From Ciona intestinalis (lineage: Eukaryota > Chordata > Ascidiacea > Phlebobranchia > Cionidae): a DNA stretch of 64,000 bases. The DNA lies in contig NW_004190472.2 in NCBI RefSeq assembly GCF_000224145.3, forward strand, positions 248,001 through 312,000, given 5' to 3'. A program made the translations under genes and the position numbers. Below the pieces are notes generated by a model. The model saw nothing but the letters and a program-made list of their open reading frames with translations, did not search any database and was not told the DNA's origin. How positions within the stretch are numbered: the stretch's first letter is position 1; every line of letters starts with the position of its first letter. This document shows positions 1 to 9,613 of this stretch, piece after piece.

Positions 1-995
1 GAAGAATGAGAAGGAAAACGATAAAAGTGCGGGAACAACAAAGCAGCCAAAGGGGAGCGATAACAGTGGTTCGTCGGAAGATTCAGCGAGTGATATTGAC
101 GAGGAAGAATCCCTCTCGAAGAGTGCGCTGTTCATGCAAAGAAGGAAAACACCTCCTAAAGATAAAGGGAGTAAAGGAAGCAAAAGTAACAGCAGGTCTT
201 CTACTCCAACTGCAGAACTTACAGGTAAAGGTTTGATGGTTATTATTATTGATTGTGTTTGGTGATACATTGGGGGTCTGAACAAATTGGGGTTTTGTAT
301 AGTTAACTTATAGTTTATTGTTTTAACATAATTTACTGTTGTGTTAGCACCTTTGGGTAATGAGCTAACTGTGGCCTTAATCTCAGTCACATGACATGCG
401 ACACTGCACAACATCCACTGTCCAAGAACAAAATATGCTTGGCACCTGTAATTAGGAAACTGTATTAAGAAAACACAATTACAATGGTGTCTGGCAATAC
501 TGCCGCTGTTTAAGCTTACATTTTGTATGGTTTTATGGCCCCAGAAGGAGAAACATCTTACTGATTTTCAACAATAAATATAAACATATTTATTCAGGTG
601 CTCATAGCTCAAAATCTGATTTGCAAAGTGTGAAAAGGAAGTTAGAGACTGGTCGTCAATCTCCTCTCGCGTCTTCCATGCTTGGTAAGCGAGGTGCTTC
701 TACTAGCAAGCAGGACGGGGTGTCGGTGAAACGACAGAAAACCTCACAAGCCAGTTCTGGCAAGACAACACCAAGCAAAGATGCCTCACCACATGGTATA
801 ACTGAGGAGACAGTGAAGAAGTATCTCACCCATAAACCAATCACCACCAAGGACTTACTTAAAAAGTTTAAGAAGAAGAATGTCGGGTTAAGTAGCGAAC
901 AAATTGTTGAGAAAGTAGCAATGATTTTACGGAAGTTAAACCCACAGAAAATACAAACCAATGGAAAAATGCATTTATTCTTGCGCGAAACTTGA
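1..995 (+). CDS. GTF2F1: TFIIF alpha subunit (RAP74), C-terminal exons
   Basis: General transcription factor IIF large subunit, which binds RNA polymerase II and recruits the CTD phosphatase FCP1. Two exons are visible: 1-224 (reading frame from base 2, 5' side outside the window) and 598-995, joined with GT/AG sites (donor at 225). The first exon encodes an acidic/Ser-rich linker and the family stretch SALFMQRRKTPPK, close to vertebrate SALFM-KKKTPPK. The second encodes the basic linker (SGKTTPSKD) and the C-terminal winged helix: ITEETVKKYLTHKPITTKDL, then LLKKF and LSSEQIVEKVAMILRKLNP, ending in KMHLFLRET and a TGA stop. Everything upstream (the RAP74 dimerisation domain) is missing only because the window starts here. 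The reading frame is intact. Identity is secure from the winged-helix sequence. Confidence 0.95.
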
Positions 996-1283
996 ACTAA
1001 ATATGAATCTCTGTAATTACTTTTGCTATGTTTTATTTGTAGGCTCATTGGATTATCCTGATTTTAATTAGACAAGATATTTAGGATAAAGTACATTTAG
1101 AAACTGCCCTAAACTACTTTGTACTGCCTACAGTTTGTATTTAAACATCTTACAAAACACCCGTGTTAACAATTCCTTCTTCATTGAGAATTAATGGCTT
1201 TAAATTTATAGACCAAAGATTCAAAAATTTTAATGCGAATACTAATAATGTCTTTGTGGTAACTGTAATCTAATATTCCGCAT

Positions 1284-1300
1284 TTTTTCTTTATTTCTAG
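1284..1300 (+). promoter_or_regulatory. Candidate spliced-leader acceptor upstream of RFT1
   Basis: Seen: a polypyrimidine tract ending in TTTATTTCTAG at 1300, 41 bases before the RFT1 start codon and only about 305 bases after the GTF2F1 stop. No upstream exon with a matching donor is evident. Ciona mRNAs are known to receive a 5' spliced leader, and some genes sit in operons. Inference: this could be a trans-splice acceptor for RFT1. It could also be an ordinary acceptor of an unseen 5' UTR exon. The rest of 996-1341 holds no recognisable gene. Confidence 0.35.
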
Positions 1301-1341
1301 TTCAACAGGTTGTGTTTAATATTTTAGTAAATACTGAAAAA

Positions 1342-4300
1342 ATGTCAAAATCAAACAAGGATATAAACACTGTTTTGGCAAGTGCGTCAAAACTGGCATC
1401 TTACAACATGTTATTACAGGTAAAGGGTTTATCACTGTATAGTTATATAGAAACTAAAATATAGTTAAACTTGTTCACAAGTCTTTGATTTTGTTTAAGT
1501 ATTTTTCTAAAAATTTGGAAATGAAAAATGAGGACCAGCCTTCTGTCAAACGAAGAAAATATGAAAAAGTTATCGCTTCGTCGTGTAATTTGATGGAAAA
1601 AGTTGATTCTCAATCTAACTCTGATGATACAAAAACTGTCTTGCCCAAGCAAAGAAGTTGGAATCTTACAGCTGTTTTAGGGGACGAGTACAAGCCGTGT
1701 GTTGGTGCTTTAAAACTTGTTGATTCAGTAGCGTGTGTTTTAGTTGATAAGAAACATGCCTCAGCTGTGTTAAAGTTTCTCCATGAAAATTACCCATTTA
1801 CTGGTTTGCAGCATGTTAAAAGAATGCGGAAAGTTACAACGCAAAGTGGATGCTACTTGCAGGTTTTAGTGTTCGTTTCTGCTCGACATGCCCATGAGGT
1901 GGAGCTTGTTAAGTCCTGTATACATGATAACAAGAACCCACTGCTGGACCTTGATGCTTTTAAGATGGTGAAAAGTTATTTATCGAAAGTTGAGATTGTT
2001 CAAGTTCCGTCTGCTATACCTTTGACAAGGGAGCAGTTTAATTTAGGAAAACAGTATTGGCCGATTTCGTTCCATGAAAATAAATCAATTACTCAGTTGG
2101 TTGACTGTTCGTTATTCACAGAAGCTGATTATCGAGTTATTGAATGTCATATGGAAACTGCAATACAGACTGCTAAGTCAGCAAACAACTTGCAACCTGC
2201 AGAGAACGTTGGGGTTGTTGTAGTGGATTCAAAGACAAACACAGTAATTGCAACCACGTTTGACTTGAGAAACATACCGTGTGAAATTACGACGGGTGTA
2301 AATGTTGCTCATCCGTTGAACCATGCGGTTATGGTTGCGATAGACTTGGTGGCTCACACGCAAGGTGGAGGGTGTTATACTTATAGCAATCTTTTAAAGG
2401 AAAAACCTGGAGAGGGCTTGTATTTTGAGTTATTATCATCAAAAAACACTGAAAAGGACAAGTCAAGTTATATTTGCACTGATTTAACTTTGTATGTTAC
2501 GAGAGAGCCATGTGTTATGTGTTGTATGGCGCTGCTTCATTCTCGTATAAAGCGAGTGTTTTATGGAGTTGAATGCCAGAGAGGGGGTTTTGGTAGCGCT
2601 TACAAGTTAAACGCTATGAAAGAATTAAATCATAGGTTTGTAGTATTTAAAGGGGTTTTAGAGAACAAATGTGCAAAGTTGTAACCTGTAGCACAGGCAC
2701 CAATCTTTTTAAAACACAGGGGAGGCAGGGGTAGGTAGGCACACAGTTATATAAAACCAATTTAACTTATTGGTTGTAAACTTGTAATGTTTACCAGTTA
2801 ATGCAGTGTAGAACATTTCAGGGTTGGCCTGTCTACCCTGCCTCCCTAGGTTTGGCGCCTATGGACTACAGTGTATTTACATTCTATTTCATTAAGATTT
2901 TTAACGACAATTTATAATGTGAATTTTATTGTTTTGGTTTATTGAAGATTTTAAAAAATTCTAATAATAATGAATAATGATGGTTTATCTTTTTGAATAC
3001 GGTTGCAAAAATCATGTTATTTAAAAAATCAAAGAGAAGGAAACAAGATATAATTAAACTTTTAATGTTTTAGTTGTCGTTTCGGGTGCTAACATTCATA
3101 TTGAATGCATTTGTTCTGAGACATGTCACCAAGGAAACACTGGGTGTTGTCAACGTACGGTTACTACTTCTTTACTCCACGATATTGTTTATGTCAAGGG
3201 AAGCATTTCGAAGGTAAGTTGTTTAAACTTGTTGAAGGTTTTATGGTAACATTTATGGTAACTCATAAGTGGGCACGAAATGTATGAACACCGTGTTATA
3301 ACAACTGTCGTTTTCCAGCAACGCAAAGATAAATCGAGTGAGCGAGCACTGAATTAAAAGTATAGGGCTAATATAATTATCCTGTAATTTAACAACTGCC
3401 ATTTTCCTATTGGTTTCCTTCCCTTCTCTTCGTTCTTTCAACAACATGATCTTCAATATTGTTTTCGAAAAATAAATAGAAATTAAGTTACGTATGTTGA
3501 AAATTCAACTTTCTTCAATATATCATACAGAGCTTGTTTAAGTTCAAGAGATGATGGAGCTGTTGGTGAGAAAGATATTAAAAAGAAAGTTAAATGGAAG
3601 CAAACAATAAATCTACTCTGGTGCATGTAAGTAGAAAATATATATACAACATCTTTTTTTTTCCTTGGGCAAGGTAAAGCAATTGCTCCAACCCAGTAGT
3701 TGCTTATGGCTTGTGTAATTGATCAGCCATACATAAAAAAAACTATAAAGTAAAACTTACAAATGTGGTAACTTGTAAGTGGGCACGAGGTGTATGAAAC
3801 AGAACACCCGTGTTATAACGACTGTCGTTGCCCGCCACGCAAGGATAACTAAAGCTACATTTATTCATTCTTTCTCCTAAGGTTTCAAGGCTCGTCTCTG
3901 CTACCATTGCGGACGAATGTGTCCTTGGGCAAGACACTTAACAACATATAAATAAGTTACATTCATTTATTCCCAGGGTTCCTGTAGGCATAGTATGGAC
4001 AATAATCTTGGTATACTGTTGGCGCAACTTGTTTGAAAATCCTGACCCAGCAGAGATACCTCACTACCCATTGGCAGTCGTTATATTTGGGTGTTGCGCA
4101 TGTGTTGAACTCATAGCTGAACCACTATGGGTGCTCGCACAAGTATTTCTATTTGTTAAGTTAAAAGTTGTGGCTGAGGGACTTGCTATTCTTATCAAGT
4201 GTTTGGTTACGGTGTCTCTGGTTGTTGCTTTTCCACAGTGGGGGCTTGTTTCCTTCTGTATTGCACAGGTGTGTAATGTTTTTTATGGTAAATTTAAATC

Positions 4301-7300
4301 AAGTATCATCGTGGTAACTTGTAAGCGGGCATGAGGTGTATGAAACAGAACACCTGTGTTATAACGGCTTACGTTTCCATACTGCACAATTATAAATAAA
4401 TACATAAATGAAACAAGCTCTATAAATTATTGTTTAGGTTTCATTCTCGATCACGTACATCTGTGCATATTATGGATATTTCATCTGGTTCATAAAGTCA
4501 AAGAAATCCAAACAATCTGATGATTTTCCTCTTCATAATGTGGAGCAGCTGTTTCCGCAGTTCGATTCAAACGAAGGGGAAAACCTAATTGATTCTTTAA
4601 CTGCAAAGCTTTCATTGAGCTTTTTTAAGCAGTCTGTCTTGAAACAAATTTTAACAGAAGGTAATAGTAACTAAAGATTGTTTAAAATAGTCGAACTCAG
4701 AATTTTTGGTTGTTATACAAAACAGTTTTCATTTTTTTGAGCGCACGCAAAATTTGGTAAACTACCTTTGCCAAAAAGTCCATACACATTGGAAATACAA
4801 AATAGTAAGATTGTGTACAGCAAAAAGCTTTCATTGCTACGCAGGCACAAAGGGATTTTACATTCTTTTGTGTATGTCAAAATTTACATACAGTAAAAGT
4901 ATAAAACTTATATATATATAGCCTATAGAAAAAACAAAAAAAAATTAATTTCAGACAAAAGTGAATATAACTAATGTTACAATGTTTGTTTTATATTTCA
5001 GGTGAAAGATACGTCATGACAATTCTCAATGTGCTTTCTTTCGCTGACCAAGGGGTTTATGATGTCATAAATAACCTTGGATCACTTGTAGCAAGGTATT
5101 TCAACTCAAAATATGGGGTTTAATTAGGAAGCACTGGTTTGAGTGAATGTAACTTTATGAGTTACCACGTATGTAACTTGTTTATCCTCGCATGGGCAAC
5201 GAACATCGGTGTTCTGTTTCATACACCCCGTGGCAGCTTATGAGTTACCACCATGTAATAAATAAATAACTTATTTATCCTCGCATGGGGAAAAATGACC
5301 GTCGTTATAACACGGTTGTTCTGTTTCATACACCTCGTGCCAGCTTACAAATTACCAAGTATATTACTTTGTGGGTGATTATATTTTTGGAATTTTTTTT
5401 TCGATTTGGATGGCTTAATTGTCCACATACATATTTCATAATTTTTTTTCAGGTTCATTTTCCTTCCGATAGAAGAAAGTTTTTATTTATTTTTTGCCAA
5501 AACTTTAAAGAGAGGAGCTGAATCTAAACAGCAACCATTGGTAAACAGAGGTGTCTCGTATTCCTTGAAATGTCTAAAAAGTTGATTTTTTAAGCACAGG
5601 AGGAAATTGTCGCCGTCACAAAAGTTTTTAGTTGTTTGCTTAGGCTAGTAGTGATTGTTGGAGCTGTTATTCTTTCGTTTGGTGTCCCTTATTCTCATTT
5701 GCTGCTTGATCTGTATGGAGGATCCACCCTCAGCTCAGGTAATTGTTGAAATTGGTGTATAGTAGGGTGGGGGAAGACGGGACACCTTTACCACATAATA
5801 TCCAAATATTCCGATCATGATTTAAACAATTAACAGCGGTCTATATGGGAGTCGTGAGGATACGGTTTTATAATTCCTTGAATGTTCTTTGTTTACTACC
5901 AAATGGGACGAGTAAATAGAATGTAAAGGTGTCCCATCTTTCCCCACCCTACTTCATATTATAATGGATAATGCAATCTGTATAACACAGGACCCGGGCC
6001 AATGCTGTTGAACNNNNNNNNNNNNNNNNNNNNNNNNNNNNNNNNNNNNNNNNNNNNNNNNNNCTTTTTGAGAATCGGAAGACTGTGGTTGTATAATTCT
6101 TTAAATGTTTTTCGTTAATAATCAAAAAGTACTAGAAAAAGAATGAAAACATGTCCCATCTTACCCCAATCTATTATACATTACAAAACTAAAAAGTTTA
6201 AAGCATTAATATAAAAACATAAAAACACAAAGCTGAATCGATTATTGAATAAAATTCAAACAATCCCGCAGTCACCACTTTGTCAGGGCGGTGGATTAAT
6301 AGGCTCATACAGTGGTTGTGGAAGTTGGGCAATGCTCACGTATTCTGGTTCCTCGTTCACTCTAACAATGGCTGTTTCATACCCACCATTCTCACTACTG
6401 GTTACAACCTAATTAGATATATAGTATGTTAAGGAGATTTAAATCAAGACACAACACTGCACAAAATCAAACAAAACCAGTCACATACCACGTGTACCTC
6501 GTAAACAGAAGGTACTGGATTCAAAACACAAAGCTGTAAGCACTTTAAACTTGCTTGTGTTCAAGTAACCTAGCAGAAATTGCTTCAACCCAGTGGTAAC
6601 TAATGGGTTATCTAAATTCTCAACCCTACTAAAGGTGGCTGTACACAGTATCTGGAATTCGTCCGTTTTGTCTGTTTTGTCCCGATTTCGCTGCCGCATG
6701 CGGAACTCAGTAATGGGTTTGCATACGACTTCGCAAGCGAATTTGCATGCCGGATACTGTGTACAGCCACCTTAAAGATAATTTTTATTTATTTATTTGA
6801 AAACGATTGCGAAGATCATATTAAAGAACCAAGAGAAAGAAATCAACAGCAAACCAAAAACATGAAAAAAAACATGGAAGTGTGGAAAAGATTGTCAGTA
6901 AAAAGTAGAAACAGTGTAGCATGGCATAGGACCTGAGATATAAGCCAGAGTTGGCCCATTACAATGTCACCCCGGGTGCTACAACCCATTAGTGACAACT
7001 GAGCTGGAGCAATGTCCATTTAGTGTCTTGCAAGCACACATATACATGTCAGTTTTAAGCGTCGAACCTGGTTTTCTTTAGTTACATTCAAGCACTAAAC
7101 TACAGGGCTGTTGGGTCTACAAATTGTTTTAAGTCCTGGTTTTGAAAGATTGTGATTACTTAGTTATCCAAGTAGGTATTTTAAAAGTATTGCTTTTGTA
7201 AAGTCAATTGTTTTGTAAAGGTATTGCAATCTCGTTAAAACACATAATTATTTATTTTAATTTACAGGTACAATAAGAAGATGTTATTGTTTTCAATTCT

Positions 7301-8331
7301 CTTCCTTTCATGTTCGTATTATCTGACCAAAGCAATTGGCTCGGTTGGTTTTATCATCGCAAACTGCCTCAACATGTTGGCAAGGATTCTTCATAGCGTG
7401 GTTTACATTAATCGGTTGGTGTTAAAGGTTTTATAAATATTTCCATATTCTGATGAAATTAAATGGTCCTCCCGTTGCAATTTGGGCAAAGTAACTTTCC
7501 TATCTTTCAGTCGCCCTATTAGATAAAGAAAAAATATTACTTGTTTTATTTTCACGTGGCCGGAAAACCACAGTTGTTATAACAGGAGTCAAACTTCGTG
7601 TCAGCTTACGGGTGCATTTTTTGTATGAATTTATGTAATTTATTTATTTTTACATGAAAGGACAACTTCCGAAGTTATCAGATGGCATACTCATACGCCT
7701 CGCTTATAAGTTAATGCTTATGCAACTTTATCGGTCGTTGTTTTTTTTTTGTATAGCTGACAATTTCAGAATTAATGGTTTGAAGCAAGGATTATAAATA
7801 ATTTAATTTTACTTAACAGCAATTGCTTTGGGCCAATGGAACCTTCTGGGTTGTCTGATTTGTCAGCCATACACTATGTTAAAAAACACAATCACGCAAA
7901 AAAGTTGCATATGTGGCAACTTGTAAGTGAGCACGAGGTATATGAAATAAAAAACCCATGTTATAATGACTGTCTTTGCCCACCATACAAGGATAAATAA
8001 GTTACATTCATTCACATAAAAGTAAAATATAAATATTAAACTTTTTTGCAGATATTATTCAAACTTCCAATCCATTGCTTCACCATTGCTTGGATTAATT
8101 CCTGGGATTTCTGTTATTTTGACACTTTGTTTAAGCAGCATAATATGTATGATGTCACAATCTTTCTTCTGTTGCAACAAGGGATTACTTTTGCGTGTTT
8201 TTCATGTTATTACTGGTGCAGTATGCTGCATATTTACTGCAGTAGTGATTTGGTTCACTGAAACAGACATGGTACAATTTTTAAAGGATCAGTTTTTGTC
8301 GAAGTATTTTCAAAAGAAGAAAGCAGAATGA
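1342..8331 (+). CDS. RFT1: RFT1 homologue, multi-exon; one exon broken by an assembly gap
   Basis: Multi-pass ER membrane protein needed for N-glycan precursor (Man5GlcNAc2-PP-dolichol) use in the ER. Exons: 1342-1419, 3074-3213, 3531-3626, 3977-4268, 4438-4660, 5002-5095, 5453-5540, 5600-5738, 5991-6013 (runs into the gap 6014-6063), 7268-7414, 8052-8331. All junctions are GT/AG and phases agree. Family signatures in order: LASYNMLLQ and [15 protein letters not shown] at the N-terminus, [41 protein letters not shown], then [36 protein letters not shown] and the C-terminal [13 protein letters not shown]. About 30 residues (the ITEC/SKEE region in vertebrates) are absent because of the gap. 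Start ATG 1342 gives the expected short N-terminus. Intron 1 contains ADAT3 and several introns contain SINE modules. The family function is debated: flippase versus accessory. Confidence 0.95.
1521..2684 (+). CDS. ADAT3: tRNA adenosine deaminase non-catalytic subunit, intronless
   Basis: Partner of ADAT2 in the heterodimer that converts A34 to inosine in the anticodon of several tRNAs. Single open frame of 387 residues from ATG 1521; the reading frame stays open upstream to 1485 but without an ATG. The C-terminal deaminase domain shows the first zinc motif as HPLNHAVM (His264 to Met271). It has Val where catalytic deaminases have the proton-shuttling Glu, as in other ADAT3 proteins. The second motif is [17 protein letters not shown] (Cys331 and Cys334), followed by the [13 protein letters not shown] tail typical of ADAT3. 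The N-terminal part ([11 protein letters not shown] and on) is the ADAT3-specific RNA-binding extension. The gene lies wholly within RFT1 intron 1 on the same strand. A pyrimidine-rich AG at about 1499 could be a cis or spliced-leader acceptor. Confidence 0.95.
   Translation: MKNEDQPSVKRRKYEKVIASSCNLMEKVDSQSNSDDTKTVLPKQRSWNLTAVLGDEYKPCVGALKLVDSVACVLVDKKHASAVLKFLHENYPFTGLQHVKRMRKVTTQSGCYLQVLVFVSARHAHEVELVKSCIHDNKNPLLDLDAFKMVKSYLSKVEIVQVPSAIPLTREQFNLGKQYWPISFHENKSITQLVDCSLFTEADYRVIECHMETAIQTAKSANNLQPAENVGVVVVDSKTNTVIATTFDLRNIPCEITTGVNVAHPLNHAVMVAIDLVAHTQGGGCYTYSNLLKEKPGEGLYFELLSSKNTEKDKSSYICTDLTLYVTREPCVMCCMALLHSRIKRVFYGVECQRGGFGSAYKLNAMKELNHRFVVFKGVLENKCAKL
2693..2862. repeat. Inverted-repeat element in RFT1 intron 1
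   Basis: The left end ACAGGCACCAA followed by GGGGAGGCAGGGGTAGG is matched in inverted, imperfect form by CTACCCTGCCTCCCTAGG and TTTGGCGCCTAT at the right end. The layout resembles a small non-autonomous DNA transposon. It sits just after the ADAT3 stop, so it may be part of that mRNA's 3' UTR. Superfamily not determined. Confidence 0.45.
3655..3960 (-). repeat. Composite tRNA-related SINE with tail module (RFT1 intron 3)
   Basis: Contains the body motif CTTGGGCAAGACACTTAAC, the segment near CCAGTAGTTGC...CAGCCATAC, and one tail module GTAACTTGTAAG...GAGGTGTATGAAACAGAACAC...GACTGTCGTT. The same parts recur dozens of times in the window in either orientation. Further tail modules interrupt RFT1 introns at about 4312-4392, 5150-5372 and 7540-8030. 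Confidence 0.65.
5759..5953. mobile_element. MITE A copy (RFT1 intron 8)
   Basis: The ends TAGTAGGGTGGGGGAAGA and TCTTTCCCCACCCTACT are mirror images and flanked by TA, as expected for Tc1/mariner-type non-autonomous elements. The interior carries the family core (ATCCAAATATTCCGATCATG, TCGTGAGGATACGG, TTTACTACCAAATGGGAC). No coding capacity. This is the reference copy for the family labelled MITE A in this annotation. Confidence 0.75.
6014..6063. other. Assembly gap (50 N) inside an RFT1 exon
   Basis: Fifty undetermined bases. RFT1 coding sequence (GPGPMLLN) enters on the left. On the right, at 6064-6178, is a truncated MITE A copy of the second subfamily (ends TCTTACCCCAATCTATTATA), so coding sequence and the exon's donor are lost. 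The round length suggests a gap of unknown true size. Confidence 0.95.
6283..6408 (-). CDS. Orphan terminal exon, cytoplasmic-tail-like
   Basis: On the minus strand an AG acceptor (AATTAG) is followed by 41 codons and a TGA. The peptide starts [17 protein letters not shown] and ends [19 protein letters not shown]. It contains three tyrosine motifs (YETA, YVSI, YEPI), a polyproline end and no low-complexity repeat, and begins in phase 0. No partner exon is adjacent: on both sides lie RFT1 exons of the other strand. The last visible exon of TMP-2 and the tail exon of TMP-3 both end in phase 0 at possible donors. This exon could therefore belong to that family, displaced by an assembly error at the neighbouring gap, or be a far 3' exon. 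It could also be a chance frame. Confidence 0.4.
   Translation of the reverse strand, partial: VVTSSENGGYETAIVRVNEEPEYVSIAQLPQPLYEPINPPP
6632..6773. mobile_element. Palindromic MITE with TAA flanks (Harbinger-like)
   Basis: Left end AAGGTGGCTGTACACAGTAT and right end ATACTGTGTACAGCCACCTT are inverted copies, about 20 bp each. Flanking bases read CTACTAA and TAAAGAT, consistent with a TAA target duplication starting one base inward. That would fit the PIF/Harbinger superfamily. The element is about 140 bp, non-coding. A lone end of the same element lies at 51251-51274. Confidence 0.6.
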
Positions 8332-9613
8332 AGATTTTTTATTTGGTGGCTATTTATTAAATTCGTGCAATTTTACCTATGCAGCACTTTTTGTTACGCA
8401 GTTAAACATATGAAACAAATATACATCGTTTGGTGATTTGCGCATATTGTTGGATTGTCTGGAATCTTTTACTTGTATGGAGTGGGGATCTGGAATTATG
8501 TGCTAACTGAATGAATGAATGTAACTTACTTTATCCTCGTGTGGCCGGAAAACGACAGTCGTTATCACATGGGTTTAACACCTCGTGCCAGCTTACGAGT
8601 TACCATGTATGTTACTTTATGGGTGATTGTTTTTTTGGATTTTTTCATGCATGGCTGATAATTTGGACAACCCATTAGTGACCACTGGTTTGGAGCAATT
8701 GCCGTTAAGTGTCTTGCCCAAGGACACATACGCCCACAATGGTAGCAGCGTCGAGCCTCGAACCTCAACTCTGGATTAAATCCTAGATCTCCTGGCGCGC
8801 CTCGCCGCAATAGCACTTAAAATATTTATAAATAAAATCTAGTTTTCTGTTTCATACACCTCATGCCCGCTTTCGATTTACCGTGGGTGCAACTTTGTAG
8901 GTGATTGTTTTGATATTTTTATGTATTGCTGGGAATTTGGACAACAATTAATTAGTAACCTCTGGATTGGAGCAATTCGCGGTAAGTCTCTTGCAAGGAC
9001 ACATACGCCCATTAGTATCGAACCGTGTATCTTTTGGTTGGGAGGCAAGCACCGCTAATAAATCCACGACGCCAAATGCCCGTCAACTATTTCCAAATAT
9101 TTACTACTAAAAAAACATCGATAAAATATTACATTTATTATCATACAAAAACGCGAAATAAAACGTACAAATACAGAGGAATTTTACTGCGGCGGTTAAT
9201 ATAATCTTGGTTAAACATATTGATCAACTTGCATGCTAAAATGGGTGGATTCCGGGTGTTCGGAAAGTAACTGTGCTAATAATTGCCAGGAGCTGATTGA
9301 GGTGTTTAGAAATAAAATAAGAAGGGTCCAAGCCTGTATTGATGCTAACGTGGGTCACTTTCTTTTAATTCTATTTTCTCGTCCCATTTGGTAGTTAACA
9401 AAGAACATTCTTAAGAATTATAAAACCGTATCCTCACGACTCCCATAGACCGATGTTAATTGTTTGAAATGCGATCAGGATATTTGGGTATTATGTGATC
9501 AAGGTGTCTCATCTTCCCCCACAGTCTTATATGTAAGTTCGCAGTTGCTTTCCGAGCACCCTGTAGTCGTGTAGTGACATGTTTATATACGGACCTCTAC
9601 TGTGCAGTTTTTG
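8332..9613. repeat. Intergenic stretch between convergent RFT1 and TMP-1, filled with repeats
   Basis: 8520-8815 and 8840-9070 are two composite SINE copies (tail module plus body with TCTTGCCCAAGGACACATA). 9345-9533 is a degraded MITE A copy ending in CCCCCACAGTCTTATAT. The rest, including the 3' UTRs of RFT1 and TMP-1, shows no gene. No secure polyadenylation hexamer was assigned. Confidence 0.6.
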
